Shown here: piece by piece, positions 42,663 through 55,644 of the stretch | How the letters are laid out: each line of letters starts with the position of its first letter | Numbering within the stretch: position 1 is the stretch's first letter | DNA from: Helianthus annuus | Taxonomy: Eukaryota > Streptophyta > Magnoliopsida > Asterales > Asteraceae | DNA: 64,000 bases | NCBI RefSeq assembly: GCF_002127325.2 | Contig: NC_035443.2 | Location: 117,058,646 to 117,122,645 of the forward strand | Direction: 5' to 3' | Translations under genes and position numbers: made by a program | The notes under the pieces: model-generated | Told to the model about the DNA's origin: nothing | The model's input: the letters and a program-made list of their open reading frames with translations, nothing else | Database searches by the model: none

Positions 42663-45197
42663 TCACTTGGGGTTCCGAAGTACAATGATGACGGAATCCC
42701 CTCGAAGAAACATCTTGCTGATGAACCTGTCTTTGTTAACTTGAAGCGCTTTCTTCTTACCTTTTCCTGTTTTAGGCACCTGAAATAACAGATAATTTAT
42801 AAATAAACAACCTTTGTATATAAAAAACAGACGCTGTTGAAATTAAAAACCAACCTCTGTCCACATTTCTCGAACGTTTTCCAACACCATGTTGCAGTGT
42901 CGGTCAAATGCTCTAACGCGTCCTAGTAGCTTTTTATTGTTCCTGCAGTTGATGAGTACCTACGTGTGTAACACAAAACATATATTCATAATTAAAGGGA
43001 TCAAGATCGATAACAGACTGATTCAACCTGATTTATAAATGATGTGTAACAGTGATGGTAATGACGGATAAAATTTATGTAAATATTCGATTACCTGAGT
43101 GTTATTTTTCACGCTCATCATCAAGACAGAGAGAGGGCCGGTATTGAACTCCTCTTCCTCATTTTTGGTCTGAAAAATATCAAGAACCATTTGATAATGA
43201 AAAGCAATCCATACACAATAGAATGAAGATAAAATAAACCAAATCTATAGAAACAAATTTTACCATAATATTAATAAAACTCTAATACAATTTCAACATT
43301 GCAGATATAAATCTCCATGTGTCATATGATCACATAGTTGGGATTCTTATTAAACGAAAGGACTACTAGTCTGAAAGCATGAACATATCGTAGAATAGCT
43401 AAACAGATAAAACATGTATTCATCATCTGTATTATAACATGCCCTACACTCCAACCCCTATAAATCTTCGAGGTTTCACTTTCCGTTAGACCATTAGGCT
43501 ATACTGTTTTATTTAACTGAATGTTCAAAAGCATCAAATACAACATGCCCCAAATCACACACCAACACAAAAGGAACACGGCATGGGTAACCACTGTTAA
43601 AGCTATGCCGCTGTGGAACTTGTTTGCACATAAAGAAACACAGCACACAACAAAGTACAAACCACACCCCATAGTATAAAGTGTTGTTCATATGGGTACA
43701 ATCATATACAACCACTGTTAAAGAAGCTCTAAACCATAGATAAAATGGTATTAACGAACAATAACCATGACTTCAAATTTCAGTTATACCCCCTCCATGA
43801 AGACATAAACAAACAAAAGACAATATCATTGTTTGAAAACTCTGAACTTATGTTCATTCTTCCATTCAAACCAAGGTTTAAAAAAACGGAAACGAGTTTC
43901 GAGGCTTTTTCCCTTCGCCTCACGAGGCGTAAGCCTCGAGGCGAACCGAGGCGTAAGCCCGAGGCGGAATTAAAAAATAAATATAAAAATTATACATCTA
44001 AAAAAAATAAAATAAAATACTAAACATAAAACATATAACTTTCCTAATGTAAATAAACCTGTGAGAATAGTTTTGGGTTAAATATGATAAAAGAGTTACG
44101 CCTCCATCATCTTCTCCATCCTGAAACCCTAGTTTTTCTTGGTCACTCATCGCTACAAGCCAGGTACGTCTCCATCTACCTCTGTATTTCATCCCGATTC
44201 TTTCATAATCGACTCTGTTTTCTTCGGTAATCCTAAAAAACCCTAATTTCTGCGGCCTAAAAGGTACATACGCCTCTTAGTTACCGTTCCGCCTCGACAC
44301 GAAACGTCCGCCTCATACCACTGAGGCGTACGTATGAAAACAAGCAGTGAGGCGCTGCCTCTTATTCAACTGCTTGCTGTTTCGCCTCGAGGCGTGCCTC
44401 AAAACGGACGCCTCAAGCGTTTTTTTAAACCATGATTCAAACCATCCTCCAAGTCTTGGCATTATAGATATAAACAGTAAGTGAAAAAAAGTATATTCCA
44501 TCTCCAATATCATAGAACTGTAGATCCTATTTACACATCTGTGAGATGATGTCATACCAACTATGTAGGTCACGGCTCAAGGCACAAACGGTGGCCTAGG
44601 TGCACGCCTCATGTGCTTTTAACTACATAATACTAATACCATCCTTTCATGTCAAGGCTCACCGAGGCGCTTGCCTAAGCCCACTTTTCAGGCCCAGCAC
44701 AGCCTTCTCGCTTCGCTTCAAAGGTCCCACTTTCAGCCCCTCAGGCACATTTTTTCAGGCCAAAAATCGTCTGAACAGGTTTGAAACAATTATACCAACC
44801 CTAAACAAGTCTGAAATCAACCTAAACTAGCCCAAAAGAAGACTAAAACATGTCTAAAACCCCCAAAAGTTGTATTATTATACTATACTCCTAGCTTAAA
44901 GTTCAACTACTACGATGCGGTGATTGGTCGGTATACTATATGCACCCTAGGCGATCAAAGCCCTATTTTCAGTATACTATATGCAGTTTAAACTAAGTGA
45001 TTGTAAACACCATCCAACAACAAACCCTAACAAATCAAGCAAAGAAAAAACTACTTACCGGTGCGTCTTCCTCCATTGGTCGACTACAAAAATTAAACAA
45101 ACAAACAATTAGCAATATTCACAAACCAAAATGTAATCAAATCATGTGCAATTAGGTTATAATTTATTATCACATGTTAATAAACGAATTACCTCAT
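42663..45197 (-). CDS. SmD2: Spliceosomal Sm core protein D2 (SmD2), 5 coding exons
   Basis: Coding exons on the minus strand: 45193-45197, 45059-45083, 43095-43169, 42855-42959 and 42663-42779, giving 108 residues, the normal plant length. Sm1 motif region: [18 protein letters not shown] then [33 protein letters not shown] split by an exon border; Sm2 motif [18 protein letters not shown] at the end. All introns are GT-AG (45084-45192, 43170-45058, 42960-43094, 42780-42854). The start codon lies five bases before the first coding intron, so the first exon codes only Met and part of Ser. SmD2 pairs with SmD1 in the heptameric Sm ring on U1, U2, U4 and U5 snRNAs. It is intact. Confidence 0.96.
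43872..44434. mobile_element. hAT-like MITE in SmD2 intron, 563 bp
   Basis: Exact 8-bp TSD attcaaac (43864-43871, 44435-44442). Termini CAAGGTTTAAAAAAACG and, reverse-complemented, CATGGTTTAAAAAAACG. Sub-terminal GAGGCG/CGCCTC words at both ends (43900-43970, 44285-44410). No coding capacity. A more degenerate stretch with the same words lies at about 44580-44770. Confidence 0.87.
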
Positions 45198-45480
45198 GAT
45201 CAATGTGCAATAGAAGCCGAGATAGTATGATCTAACAGTATACAGAACCTGCTAACATAAAAAAATAAAATAAAAAAAAAACTAGGGTTTAGTGTTATGG
45301 ATATTAGGAAACCCTAAAAGTGTGATTTAGATGTAGATAATGAACAGTAAAAGGATTTGTAATCGAAGTGAATGTTGAAAATGGAGATTGTTAAAGAAGA
45401 TGATTGAGGGAATTTGGGTGAAGGCGTACCTGTGAAGAAGACGATTGAGAGAGAGAGAGAGAGAGAGAGAGAGCGGGTTT
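45198..45480 (-). promoter_or_regulatory. SmD2 5' UTR with an intron and GA repeat
   Basis: A likely 5' UTR intron spans 45249-45429 (minus-strand CACAG|GTACGCC ... TTAGCAG|GTTCTG). The first exon contains a (GA)n tract at about 45447-45472, i.e. a CT repeat on the coding strand. Telo-box-like AAACCCTA words occur in the intron (about 45284-45290 and 45308-45315), a common feature near starts of plant housekeeping genes. Confidence 0.6.
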
Positions 45481-45622
45481 ATGAGTTTTAAAACCCTTGA
45501 CAGGCTTTTTGGTTTCGGATCCGACCCGAATGAAAACCACCTTTGAAAAAAAGTATCAAGGGACCTCTAAAAACACATTTTTAAGTTGATTTAAAATTAC
45601 GAACTATAATTAATTAAATGAA

Positions 45623-45823
45623 TGTTGTGAAACTAACCTAATAGTAAATAATAAGAGTAGAAAAAGAAGAAGAAAATAATAGGGAGAATGGATCTAATAT
45701 TTCATTGATTGAGGTGTGTTCTACAATGAGATACAATAGCGGTATATATAGGAGTACAAAGCTTGGAGAGAAAGCTAATCTATTTTTGTCGTTGATAACC
45801 ATAATAATAATATGTTTATAACA
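45623..45823 (-). repeat. 3' LTR of copia element
   Basis: 201 bp; near-identical to 51431-51634 apart from a few substitutions and AAG/AAT repeat-length changes. Confidence 0.88.
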
Positions 45824-47419
45824 CTCACTCTTGGTTATCAACTTCATACGCTTGGAGATGTTGTCTCATTAAAAACATTGCTAGGAAAACCCAGTGGGAC
45901 AAAACCTCAGCTAAGAGAAAAATAGTGCAGTGCGTATTGTCTCCCCCTGATACGTCTGGATCGGGTACGTTGCCTCATTAAAAACCTTACTAAGAAAACC
46001 CAATGGGACAAAACTTAGTTAAGGGAAAAAGAGTGCAACTTGAATAAATCTCCCCCTCATTATAATACGTATCCTTTAAGTGACGTGTGTCCATCTTCCT
46101 TGAAAGTTGTTCAAAGCTTTTGTAGCCAATGATTTGTCGCTTGATCCCTTAATCTCTTAATATGAAATCCTTTATGTTGAGCAATGTTGTATAATCTTCT
46201 AACGAGACTTTAGGTCCTTCCTTTCAAAAATACCATATGTCCACGACTATGTTTTGTTACATTCTTGCATCTACAAGACTAACCAAACTTGTTTTGATGG
46301 GTTAGTAAAATATAATCAAATATCATTTATACCTGAAATATTTCTTTGAACTCGTTCCAATGTCTCTTCGCTTGACAAAGACTATATCATGACAATAAGC
46401 TCAAGTGAAAGATATTATAACCATACATCGCTAGCAAAACATATTAATGCACATATGCATTTAACGATGGCACTTCTAGAATGAGAATCTCTACTTTGGT
46501 AGGAGATGATAATAGACATTTCTTATAACAAGTGACTTAAGAACCTTTAACATACTTTAAGGTTCAACTATGTCCATACTAAAATATCCCAACATCATCT
46601 TCTAGATGTTCTTGAGGGATTGATAAAATATAATTACATATATACTCGAACTGCAGTTCGAGTAATAATTAGATCATGCCAAGGTCATTCAAAAATTCCC
46701 CCTCTAAAAGCTCGGCAATTTCTCTCGATGATGCCTAGACATCATCACTGTAAATTTTGATTATAGTGAACTTTTAAAAGTAGAATGTTGATAAAATATG
46801 GCTAATTTAATTAAACTTATATCCCTCTTTAAGCAAATATCTCGAGCTGTACCATACTCGACCGGACTATTTTAGTCCGTACATATTTTGTCAGCTTCAT
46901 ATAGTATGTTCTCGAGGTTTTGACATCAATGCTTTTGGCATTTTCAATCCATGAGGGAATTCATTTCATCTTATCCAAATATGCATGTGTTTTCACTCTT
47001 CAGGAGTTTTGCTACATAAATTTTCCCATCAATGCTTTTGGCATTTTCAGTCCATATTGTACCATGCGTGTACACTATTTATTAAGATATTACAATCACC
47101 AGGTACAAGTTTTCTATGTATGTTTATTGGTGCAAAAGAATCACATCGTTAAGATATTTCAATTCACCTTTATGGACTCAACTGCTTTAGGAAACTCATC
47201 AAGAGTTCAATCGTATTAAAAAAAATATGTATACAACGACCATATTGTTCTCGAGAACTTAACTTACATGATTTTGATTATTCAAATCCTTTAGGGACCT
47301 TCATGTACACTTTTAGTATCAAGAGATACATAACATTCTCTCTCTATATATTACCAGACGAATTAAATGTTGGAAAGTCATTGCATCCACCACTAGAGAA
47401 CGTGTCTCTTTATAATCAA

Positions 47420-47640
47420 TCATGGGGTTTTGTGAAAATCCTTGTGCCACCAATTTTGTCTTATCTCATTTGATTTGATTTTCACATGATTCGCATAAAA
47501 GACCCATTTGTATCCAACATACTTTACAAATTCTGTTGTATGGACTGTTGGTCTGAAAACTTTCAATTTCATTAGAGAATTGAACTCTGCCTTATTTGCA
47601 TCTTTTTTCTTTTGGCCAATCATTTATATGTATTAATTCA
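47420..47640 (-). pseudogene. Ty1/copia RT fragment
   Basis: Minus-strand reading shows the start of a copia RT (AEFNSLMKLKVFRPTVHT then VKYVGYKWVFYANHVK). It is mutated and flanked by frames with many stops. No other pol domain is readable with confidence, though AT-rich copia-like DNA continues on both sides. Confidence 0.65.
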
Positions 47641-50600
47641 TATACAGATCTTAAATTTTGATCCTCATCATTTCAAGCGCTATATTATATACAAAAGTAT
47701 AACGACGTCGATTTTAGTTTCGATTCCATGCATTTATAGACATGATACAATTTATTGAGATCTCTTTATCTTCAGGTACCTGAGGTTCTTCTAGAACCAT
47801 CATGTCTGATGCCTCTTCAGGAGATATTCTTTCTGTAACCTCGACTTGACCATCTTAATTACTTGCTCCAATTTTCAAGGAATTTTATTATTGGAACCGA
47901 CTAGTCTACCACGCTTCAAGCATGTAATAGACTCATTACAAATACGTGGTTGTCTCTAGGACACAATCATATATGGAGCATAAGCAGTTGCTTGTGTGAC
48001 TTACTTAGTCACTTAGGTCAGTGAACTCGTCTAGTAATTTATTCTTTAATCTTGGTAAATGAATTATCCTTTGAACTTCTGCTTCACAGTTTATATATGA
48101 GGATCAAAATGACATGCTAATTCATTTCATTTTTCACTTTCTACTGCTTTTTATCTCCCCCTAATGTTGGAAACATTCATTCACTAAGGTGAAAACCAAT
48201 GAGCCGTAAGCAAATCTCTCACCAATGGCTTTAAGTATTTAATCATAAGACAATTATTTTTACCCAACATATTACCAACCACCTTAGTGGTCCCATCTTT
48301 GTGCATTGTGGTGGATGAATTGAATTGTATATACATATATATACCACACAATTAGAAACCTTTGATGGGGTACATTTGGTTCCTGACCTAAAACCAATTG
48401 TATGAGGAGAACTATATTTATTGGCTTGATGTGAATTACTATTACAATATGTATAATTACATGTACCAAAATACAAACATGAACTTTTGCTCTCGTGATC
48501 ATTGACTTTGTAATAAGTTGTAAACGTTCAATGATCGTCTTCAATAAAAACACTTATTTCAGTGGTCATTAGTAACTTGAAAATAAAATTTACAGTTATA
48601 ACCGAAATAAATATGTCAATCTGGAACAATGTACTTGCTATATCATTAGCTAAGCCATAAATTACACAATCCTTAAGTTGTGTATTCGATAACCATTTAG
48701 ACGATGCATCGATTTTAAACACAAAATGGTATCATGTTGGGATATACGTATCCTTTAATCACTTCCAGAATATTTAGGGATACACACCTTACTTTATTTG
48801 GCAAAATATAAAATTTCTCTTAAAAGCAAACATTACATGCTAATTATTAGCGTGAAGAATCTTTTAGTTCTTCATTATATTTCACACCATCATTGACTCG
48901 GTGTGGTCTAACCGGTCATGCAAACTATTAAACAATCATGATACATAAACTTCTAGTTTACGATCGTAAGTGTATTAGTTGCATTATGCGAGAGAACATC
49001 GCATTATTATTGCAAACTATCATGCTATATAACTTTTATCATTTTCACGTTTTTGTTATCATATAATCACTCCCATAATTTGCCACTTCTAGCGGTCAAT
49101 CTCATTATTAACATCATTACAATATTCATCATCATAATATTCTCTTCATGATCGTTATCTTTACATCATTCAATATAAAGTCACATTCACTTCAAAGAAT
49201 GTAGTCGAACCAAAACAAACTTTATAGCTTTTATTCATTATTCGGTCACACAAATGTAGATTCATTTCAAACATTTTGTACTCTCTAATGGTACTGCTGC
49301 TTCAGGAGCATATCCCAAGTGTGACAAATGAGATTACTTTATCTGATTTTTCCTTATAATTATCTTCTCACCATATAATATATATTGAGAAGTAATTACA
49401 TAATCGAGTCATGCATGATTTATCAGTCTTAAATCTTACGACCTTATATAGATTAGTAATGAGATTTTGGGAGATCGACACCTCAGAGTTTCATGTCTAT
49501 GCTTATTTATACTCGTTCATGAATTATTCTATATTATCTATAATAATAAATGAGTGCGTATAAAATAGAATAGAAGGTGTACATAAATTCAAATTTTATA
49601 AATGCATGATATTACAAGATATCACCATATAATTCAAATTAATCATGCAACTTTACAAAACAAGCATGTACATATATTTTGTCACTCAACTTATCATGGT
49701 ATAATTAATAACAAGTACAACTTATGTACATATATTTGTCACTCAACTTTTAAACATAAACAAGCATCCTCGTGATGTTTAAATAACACATGACTCTTTT
49801 ATTGCTTGCAGATAAGCGGTTTTTTATGGTGACAAATTTTATAAAAATGATCTCAATTTTGCAAATATATCTCTTACCATATAAATATTCATATATTTGT
49901 ACCATTCATATATATTCTTTTAAAGAAGTTAATATGTAACACATATATGAGATCCATTACAATATATCATGGTAATGATTTAACACATGAAACAAGCAAT
50001 GCCAACTAAACAGACAAATTGTCATAAATAGATCATGAACTAAAGCATAAGTAGCGCACATAATCAATGAATTTAAACTCTAAGTTCATAAATTTTTAAT
50101 ATTATTAGTCTCTTATTTATTGCAACTTAAATATATACCAGATTATAAGAAAGAATCATCATATTGAAGTGGTCATAAACACAAGAGAATGGTAACTAAA
50201 TAATCCTTTCTGATAGGGATATTAGTGATAACCACAATCATTATAAACATATATAAGGTGAAGACAGGGATATGATATTGGTGATGATCATAATCATTAT
50301 AAACATATAAGGTGGAGTGCATTTACAATCATATTCAATACAAATAACAATTAAACCATACTAAATAACAATTAGAAATAGTTAACTAACTAATGAAATA
50401 TGATATGATGTTAATCCCCACTAGCATTTGAGAACACTAATTATATTAAAACGAGTTCCTTTGCAGATAATAATAATAAATAAACAAACATTGATATAGC
50501 TTATAATTAACTTTTCCAACAGGACAATTTTAGCTAGTTGTAAAATTCTCACAACCCCGTTAATTGAGTTTCAAGTTTATTCTTTACTTCTTGATTTTTA

Positions 50601-51430
50601 TTATAAGCAGTGTCTCTTAAATGAAGTATACATTCAATGAACACATATACGAAACCGATCACTGAATTATTCGGATAATAGAATTCAGTTTGTTTTTTCT
50701 TTCATTACATAGTTGTAATAAAATATCTACGTGTTACATAAATCATCAACTTACTGTACTTTTTATATTGCTTTTGTTTTTTTTAGTTTTGCTAATAGTG
50801 TAATTTTTTTTAATGTGTAAAATAAACATGTTACTGAATCTAACGTTTTGATTGTTAAGTCTAACATATATGAGAGATGATATGTGAAAACAAACAATGA
50901 AGGTAAAAAAAAAAAGCGAGACGATATATTTAATTTAATAATGTATACATTTAAAATATATCATCTAAGCAATAATATTCATATATAATTCTTTAAATAT
51001 TATTAAGCTATAGTATTAGAAAACGATAAAGAATATACATGTATATCGAAATTAATTACTAATAATATTTTTTTTTTGTTTTACTCGAAACATATATGTG
51101 AGTATATTATTAAAATAAGAGTTTCGAAATTCAGATGCATATATCACTTTTGGTGAGGATAAATCCAGAATATCTCATAAAACAATCAAACGACATATAA
51201 TCAATACGAACCTATTCTGGATCCAAACTAATAATAACAAAAACTCAATTGAAAACTTACCAATAAAATCGGATGTGTTCTGATGTATGAATCAACGGAA
51301 TCTTCATTAAGCCTCCTTTTGGTAGGATAGTGTTATTGAACATGCTCGAATGAATCTGTATCAACTTTGATTGCTATAACTTCATGGAAGGGATTAGGAT
51401 CTTGGTGAGAGCACTTTCGTGCTGATAACG

Positions 51431-51634
51431 TGTTGTGAAACTAACCTAATAGCAAATAATAAGAGTAGAAGAAGAAGAAAATAATAGGGAGAATGGATCT
51501 AATATTTCATTGATTGAGGTGTGTTCTACAATGAGATACAATAGCGGTATATATAGGAGTACAAAGCTTGGAGAGAAAGCTAATCTATTTTTGTCATTGA
51601 TAACCATAATAATAATAATAATATGTTTATAACA
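51431..51634 (-). repeat. 5' LTR of copia element
   Basis: 204 bp with TG...CA ends; preceded on the internal side by the primer-site sequence GCTGATAACG (plus strand). Confidence 0.88.
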
Positions 51635-51639
51635 ATGAA

Positions 51640-52109
51640 TCCATATTACTAAACTTATAAATGAAAACTTACTAAACTCGTCGTCACGCGGTTTTTTTTA
51701 CACGTGTCATGTTTATTTTATTGTACGTCTTTTCTCTTCTCCTCTCTTAGATGAATCCCGTTCCAAATTCTAATTAGGTGTGCAATTATACACCCTCCCC
51801 GCCCTTCTCCTACCTTCAGCCGCCCATATCAATAACACATATTCCACTTATTCCAACCTATTCTTTTCATAATGTTCTCGATCTGTTGGAAACAAAATCG
51901 CACTCTTTGATGAATACCCTAAATCAAATGACACCGCTCACCTTTTTGTTTAATTCACAAATAGCCCATCTAGGTTGGAGAAGCGGCCATAGTCGCAAGC
52001 ATTTAGATCTGGCACGATTAGGATCGCTTCTTTACTTAACTTCGTCGGTCGATCTAACTATAGTTCAAGGTACGGTTTGATGACCAAAGTGTTAATTCTA
52101 AATGTTTTG
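51640..52109. other. Displaced upstream flank of SmD2; unexplained 100-codon ORF
   Basis: This DNA was adjacent to 45617 before the copia insertion. It holds one plus-strand ORF (51778-52080; MCNYTPSPPFSYLQPP...) with no recognised motif. The stretch has no clear element ends. It may contain distal SmD2 promoter sequence, or be an old repeat remnant. Confidence 0.4.
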
Positions 52110-52431
52110 TGTAACGCCCTGCTCTTTCGTACTTTCCATAATTAGAAAGTCTTACTTGTATTTCTATTTTTGGAAGTCTTGTGTTCTTGTAATCGTTCTT
52201 TCATTGTAATCATCGTAAAATCCGAGACTTGGATCATAAATAAAACTCGTATTTCTTTAAATTTGTGTTATACGTGCTTCATACATATTCATACGTTTGA
52301 TTTTGTGAAACAATTGATTCATATTCGTAATTCTTGGAAATTATGTGTTAAACTTGCAAATACGTGGAACTTATGCATAATACGTCTTTTGAACGAATAC
52401 GATACTTAAATACGACATTCTTGTTTTGGTA
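52110..52431 (+). repeat. LTR fragment starting TGTAACGCCC
   Basis: TGTAACGCCCTGCTC is a typical plant Ty3 LTR start. The sequence is cut at 52431 by the Tat LTR; its other end is not seen. Confidence 0.5.
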
Positions 52432-53057
52432 AAAAGTCACACAAGGATAATGCAACCAAATCTGATTTTGTGAGGTATGATGCTTGGTTAATCGGGCAAA
52501 TGTATGAACAAGTATGAAATGTAAACAATGATGAACACCGAGATTTATACGGGGAAAAAACCCTTAATCTTTAAAAGATCTCCGGCATAAAAAACCTCGG
52601 GTGATGGAAACTACCGATCACCAAATGTATTGCAGAAACCATAATGATCCTTGTACAACTTCGGAAGAAAACAAGCTCAATACAATGGATTGCTAGTGTA
52701 AGTGTGTGTATTTCGCTAAGTGTTTGCAGAGAATTATGTGTTTTTGTGTGTTGAACTTGAATTATGCCTAAAATGAGCTGTTTTCCCCTTTAAAGATAGA
52801 AAAATATCAAGTAACCAACTTTCCTAAAAAGGTGGAAGTCACCCATGTTCTCCAAAACGGTTATTTTCCCTCAAGCACGTGCCTATGAAGCATATTCTAC
52901 GAGATTCCAGCAAAGACTAAGCCCATGTTGTCCATTACCTGTGTATAAACATTAAAAACGTGACAATTGTTAGAAATCATAAGTTTTTGTTAAGGATCCG
53001 TGATCCATGCCCAGTCTCAGGATATATGATCCTTAGCATAAAATTCATGCCCTAACA
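52432..53057 (-). repeat. Tat-family 3' LTR, 626 bp
   Basis: Plus-strand ends TGTTTTGGT...CCCTAACA resemble the LTR at 24946-25682, as does the CGGCATAAAAAACCTCGGG segment (52582-52602). To the right, the minus-strand purine tract TTGGGGGCAAT marks it as a 3' LTR with internal sequence beyond. Flanking pentamers attct and attgc do not match, so it is not a solo LTR. Confidence 0.75.
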
Positions 53058-54152
53058 ATTGCCCCCAATATGGCAGTTGTGATAACGATTCACAACTGTC
53101 ATATTTCCGTTAGAAGCGCACTAGCCGTTGCTGCTGGTAACTAGTCGTTACACTGCCTGTCGTCACTGATAACTCCTCAAGTGCCTTTACAGATAAGAAG
53201 ATCCTTCTGTTTGTGGAGAATGAATCCTTCTACATCGTACGCTATTAACCTTCCTGCACTTTAATTTCTGCATAGACACTTTAACTGTTAGATAGCCCTA
53301 TCAGGCCTGGGTGGATGGTCCACGGTTTTGCTGGTGAAATCCTGGCCAGATGATTTTGATACATAATGAATGGGTAATAACACTAAACCTTTTTAGCTAC
53401 ATTTGTTGTTGTTTCTTCCCTTTTTATTTTTAATGTATACTTTCTATTTCCAAAGATATCATCGCCAAACAACTGGAAAGTTATTGGAAATCTGATGATA
53501 ATGTTAAACTTTTAACAGAAAACTTGAAGGGTTCATATAAATGTGGATCAATGATCCTTAACCAAAAAGGATAAGAGACAACTTGCAGCTTAGAAAAAGT
53601 TAGAATATAACATACCAGAGAATCCAAGTTAGGATTCTATATCCTTGTAAATTAATACTGAATAAACAAACTGTGAAAAGTAAAGTTTCAATGATCCAGG
53701 ATCCTTATTGTCTGAACTTGTATAACTTTAGAGCTCCAAGATCCTGTAAGAAAAACAAACCTGGGACCAAGCCAAATAATTGGGAATGAACCCATAATAA
53801 CTGGGGACAAGCCCAAATAAATTGGGGACAAGCCCAACAAACTGGGGACAAGCCCAAATAAATTGGGGATAAGCCCAACAAACTGGGGACAAGCCCAAAT
53901 AAACTAGGGACAAGCCCAACAAACTGGGGACAAGCCCAAATAACTGGGGATAAGCCCAAATAAACGGGTGTAAACTGGAGTATGGCCCAAACTGGCGACT
54001 ATCCAAACGTGAGCGATATGAAAATGCCGAAACCTTAGCTAACGTGAAAACGTTAGAAACCTTAGGAACGGATGTATGGTACGTCTACCATTATACGTAG
54101 GATCCTGAATACAGCCAGTACAATGAAATTGTCAGCCCCTAAAGCGGGTACT
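53058..54152 (-). other. Tat 3' untranslated region, truncated
   Basis: Non-coding DNA between the Tat 3' LTR and the next LTR at 54153. Contains several ATCCTT/AGGATCC words of the Tat family and a minisatellite (53766-53967). No pol remains. Confidence 0.6.
53766..53967. repeat. Minisatellite with alternating 21- and 20-bp units
   Basis: Units CCCAAATAAAYTGGGGAYAAG (21) and CCCAACAAACTGGGGACAAG (20) alternate, giving a 41-bp higher-order repeat; about ten units in all, more degenerate at the edges. It produces long minus-strand ORFs full of WACPQ/GLSP that are not genes. Confidence 0.93.
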
Positions 54153-55004
54153 TGTCACACCCCAACCGATGGCGGAATCATCGGGGCATGGCACTGAGCG
54201 AAACAGATTGTTCAAAGAAATTCCATAACAACTATTATTACCAAATAGTTTAAATATCACGTCCCATACCGTGACCCATAAGATAAATTTAGTTATTACA
54301 GACATAGATATCCTTCAAACAAAACATGTTCCGACAACTCAGATTTAAGTACATAAATATAAATTGTCTTGGTTTCTAGACTCTTTCCTAGCCTCTATTT
54401 CATAGCAGGAAGAGCAAGTAAGCATCCTAAACACCTGTCGCATACGTTAAAATAAAGTCAATACATAATGTAAAGGTGAGCATACAAGTTTGGTAGTAGC
54501 ATATAGAGTTCGAATAGTTTACGCATAACCCGCACGTACACAGAGGGAAAAGATGCATGTTAATTATCGACATGGATCTATCGATGCCAACGACTTCGGG
54601 TTGACTGTCCGAGACAGTTCGCAAAACATGATTACCACCGTAATCCATGCAAGTAATTGTCCTTGACAACCCCCGTGTGAACGGGTGCTGAGTCCAAACT
54701 ATAGTACTACGTTGCTAAGGCAGGTAGACAGCATTCCACGTGTAAACATAACAACAAGCATACATTTAGTCACGTAATACATGCAATCGGTTAGCGTTCA
54801 AATGGTTTGAATAGTGTGTTAGATTGGGATTTTGATATGTAACGTATGTAACACCCAAAAGTGCTAAAGCAAAAAAGGGATTCGAGTATACTCACAGTGA
54901 TTTATTACGGATTGAAGGGAGCGCTGAGAGTAGGGTTAGCCTGAATAGTTCGATAGCACAACGATGAGTAATGCGGAAATGCAAACAAGTGTAAATGGAT
55001 CGAG

Positions 55005-55600
55005 TAGCTTGGTCGATCGAACAGCAGGTTCGATCGAACGGGCTGTTCGTTCGGTTTGAAAGTCCGTTTGAACAGTCCTGTTCGATCGGCCGGTAGGCTC
55101 GATCGACTGGGCCATTTGAGTGGATTGTTTCTTCCTCTGATGTGTTTGTGTATGATGGTTTGAACTTTTGAAGTTTTCGTTGTAGTATTTGAGAACACTG
55201 AAGTGTTCTTAGCTTTCAGGTCGATCGATCGAATGGCCTGTTCGATCGGCGGCTTAACCGATCGGTTATACACTTCGATAGTGGTTCCTCAGTTGGATGT
55301 CGCTCGATCGAGTAACAGGCTCGATCGGGTGGCACCCCATACTACGAACGAGTTGTAGAGTCGATTGAGTGCTGAAGCATAGTATCTCATGATTCGAAGA
55401 GTAATGTTTATCAATCGAGTAGCATATTCGATCAAACATCACTTCGTCAATAGCATACTTCATGAAGTTTGAAAAGTGTGGGACCATGTGCTAGCCGATC
55501 GGCTGGCCCGGTCGATCGGCTGGTATGTCCGATCGGCTGGGCTGTTCGTTCGAACAGCCTAGCCGTTCGGTCAGCAATCCTGACCTGGTCGGCCTTTCGT
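55005..55600. repeat. Cluster of TCGATCGGCTGG / TTCGATCGAACAG words
   Basis: A dozen or so words built on CGATCG or GATCGG, many palindromic (for example 55016-55040 and 55495-55565), in the downstream part of the LTR. Confidence 0.85.
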
Positions 55601-55644
55601 CTACCACTTGGCTGTTTGGTTGTTTTAATACGATTTTGAGGTAT

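Larger units (their letters stand above)
45623..51634 (-). mobile_element. Degenerate Ty1/copia LTR retrotransposon, 6.0 kb, upstream of SmD2
   Basis: Direct LTRs of about 200 bp (45623-45823, 51431-51634) start TGTTGTGAAACTAACC and end TTTATAACA; exact TSD atgaa (45618-45622, 51635-51639). The primer-site side is at the right LTR (minus-strand CGTTATCAGCACG), so the element points left. The interior is AT-rich and so decayed that only a copia RT fragment is readable. Near the 3' LTR two copies of a ttgcctcattaaaaacctt...aaaacccaatgggacaaaac block (45860-45945 and 45970-46045) match a repeat common at the 3' end of such elements. LTRs differ by only a few changes despite the decayed interior. 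Confidence 0.85.

Noticed and set aside
47420..48722. Host genes from minus-strand ORFs in the copia interior
   Set aside because: They lie between LTRs with exact TSD; one is a decayed copia RT and the others show no domain.
52432..53057. Reading this Tat LTR as a solo LTR
   Set aside because: Flanking pentamers differ (attct, attgc) and a purine tract with Tat-like 3' UTR follows on the right.
53766..53967. Possible CRISPR-like array
   Set aside because: Units are contiguous with no unique spacers, and the DNA is from a plant nuclear genome.
53705..54006. Two minus-strand ORFs with repeated GLSPVCWACPQF-like residues
   Set aside because: Produced by the 20/21-bp minisatellite, where several frames stay open by repetition.
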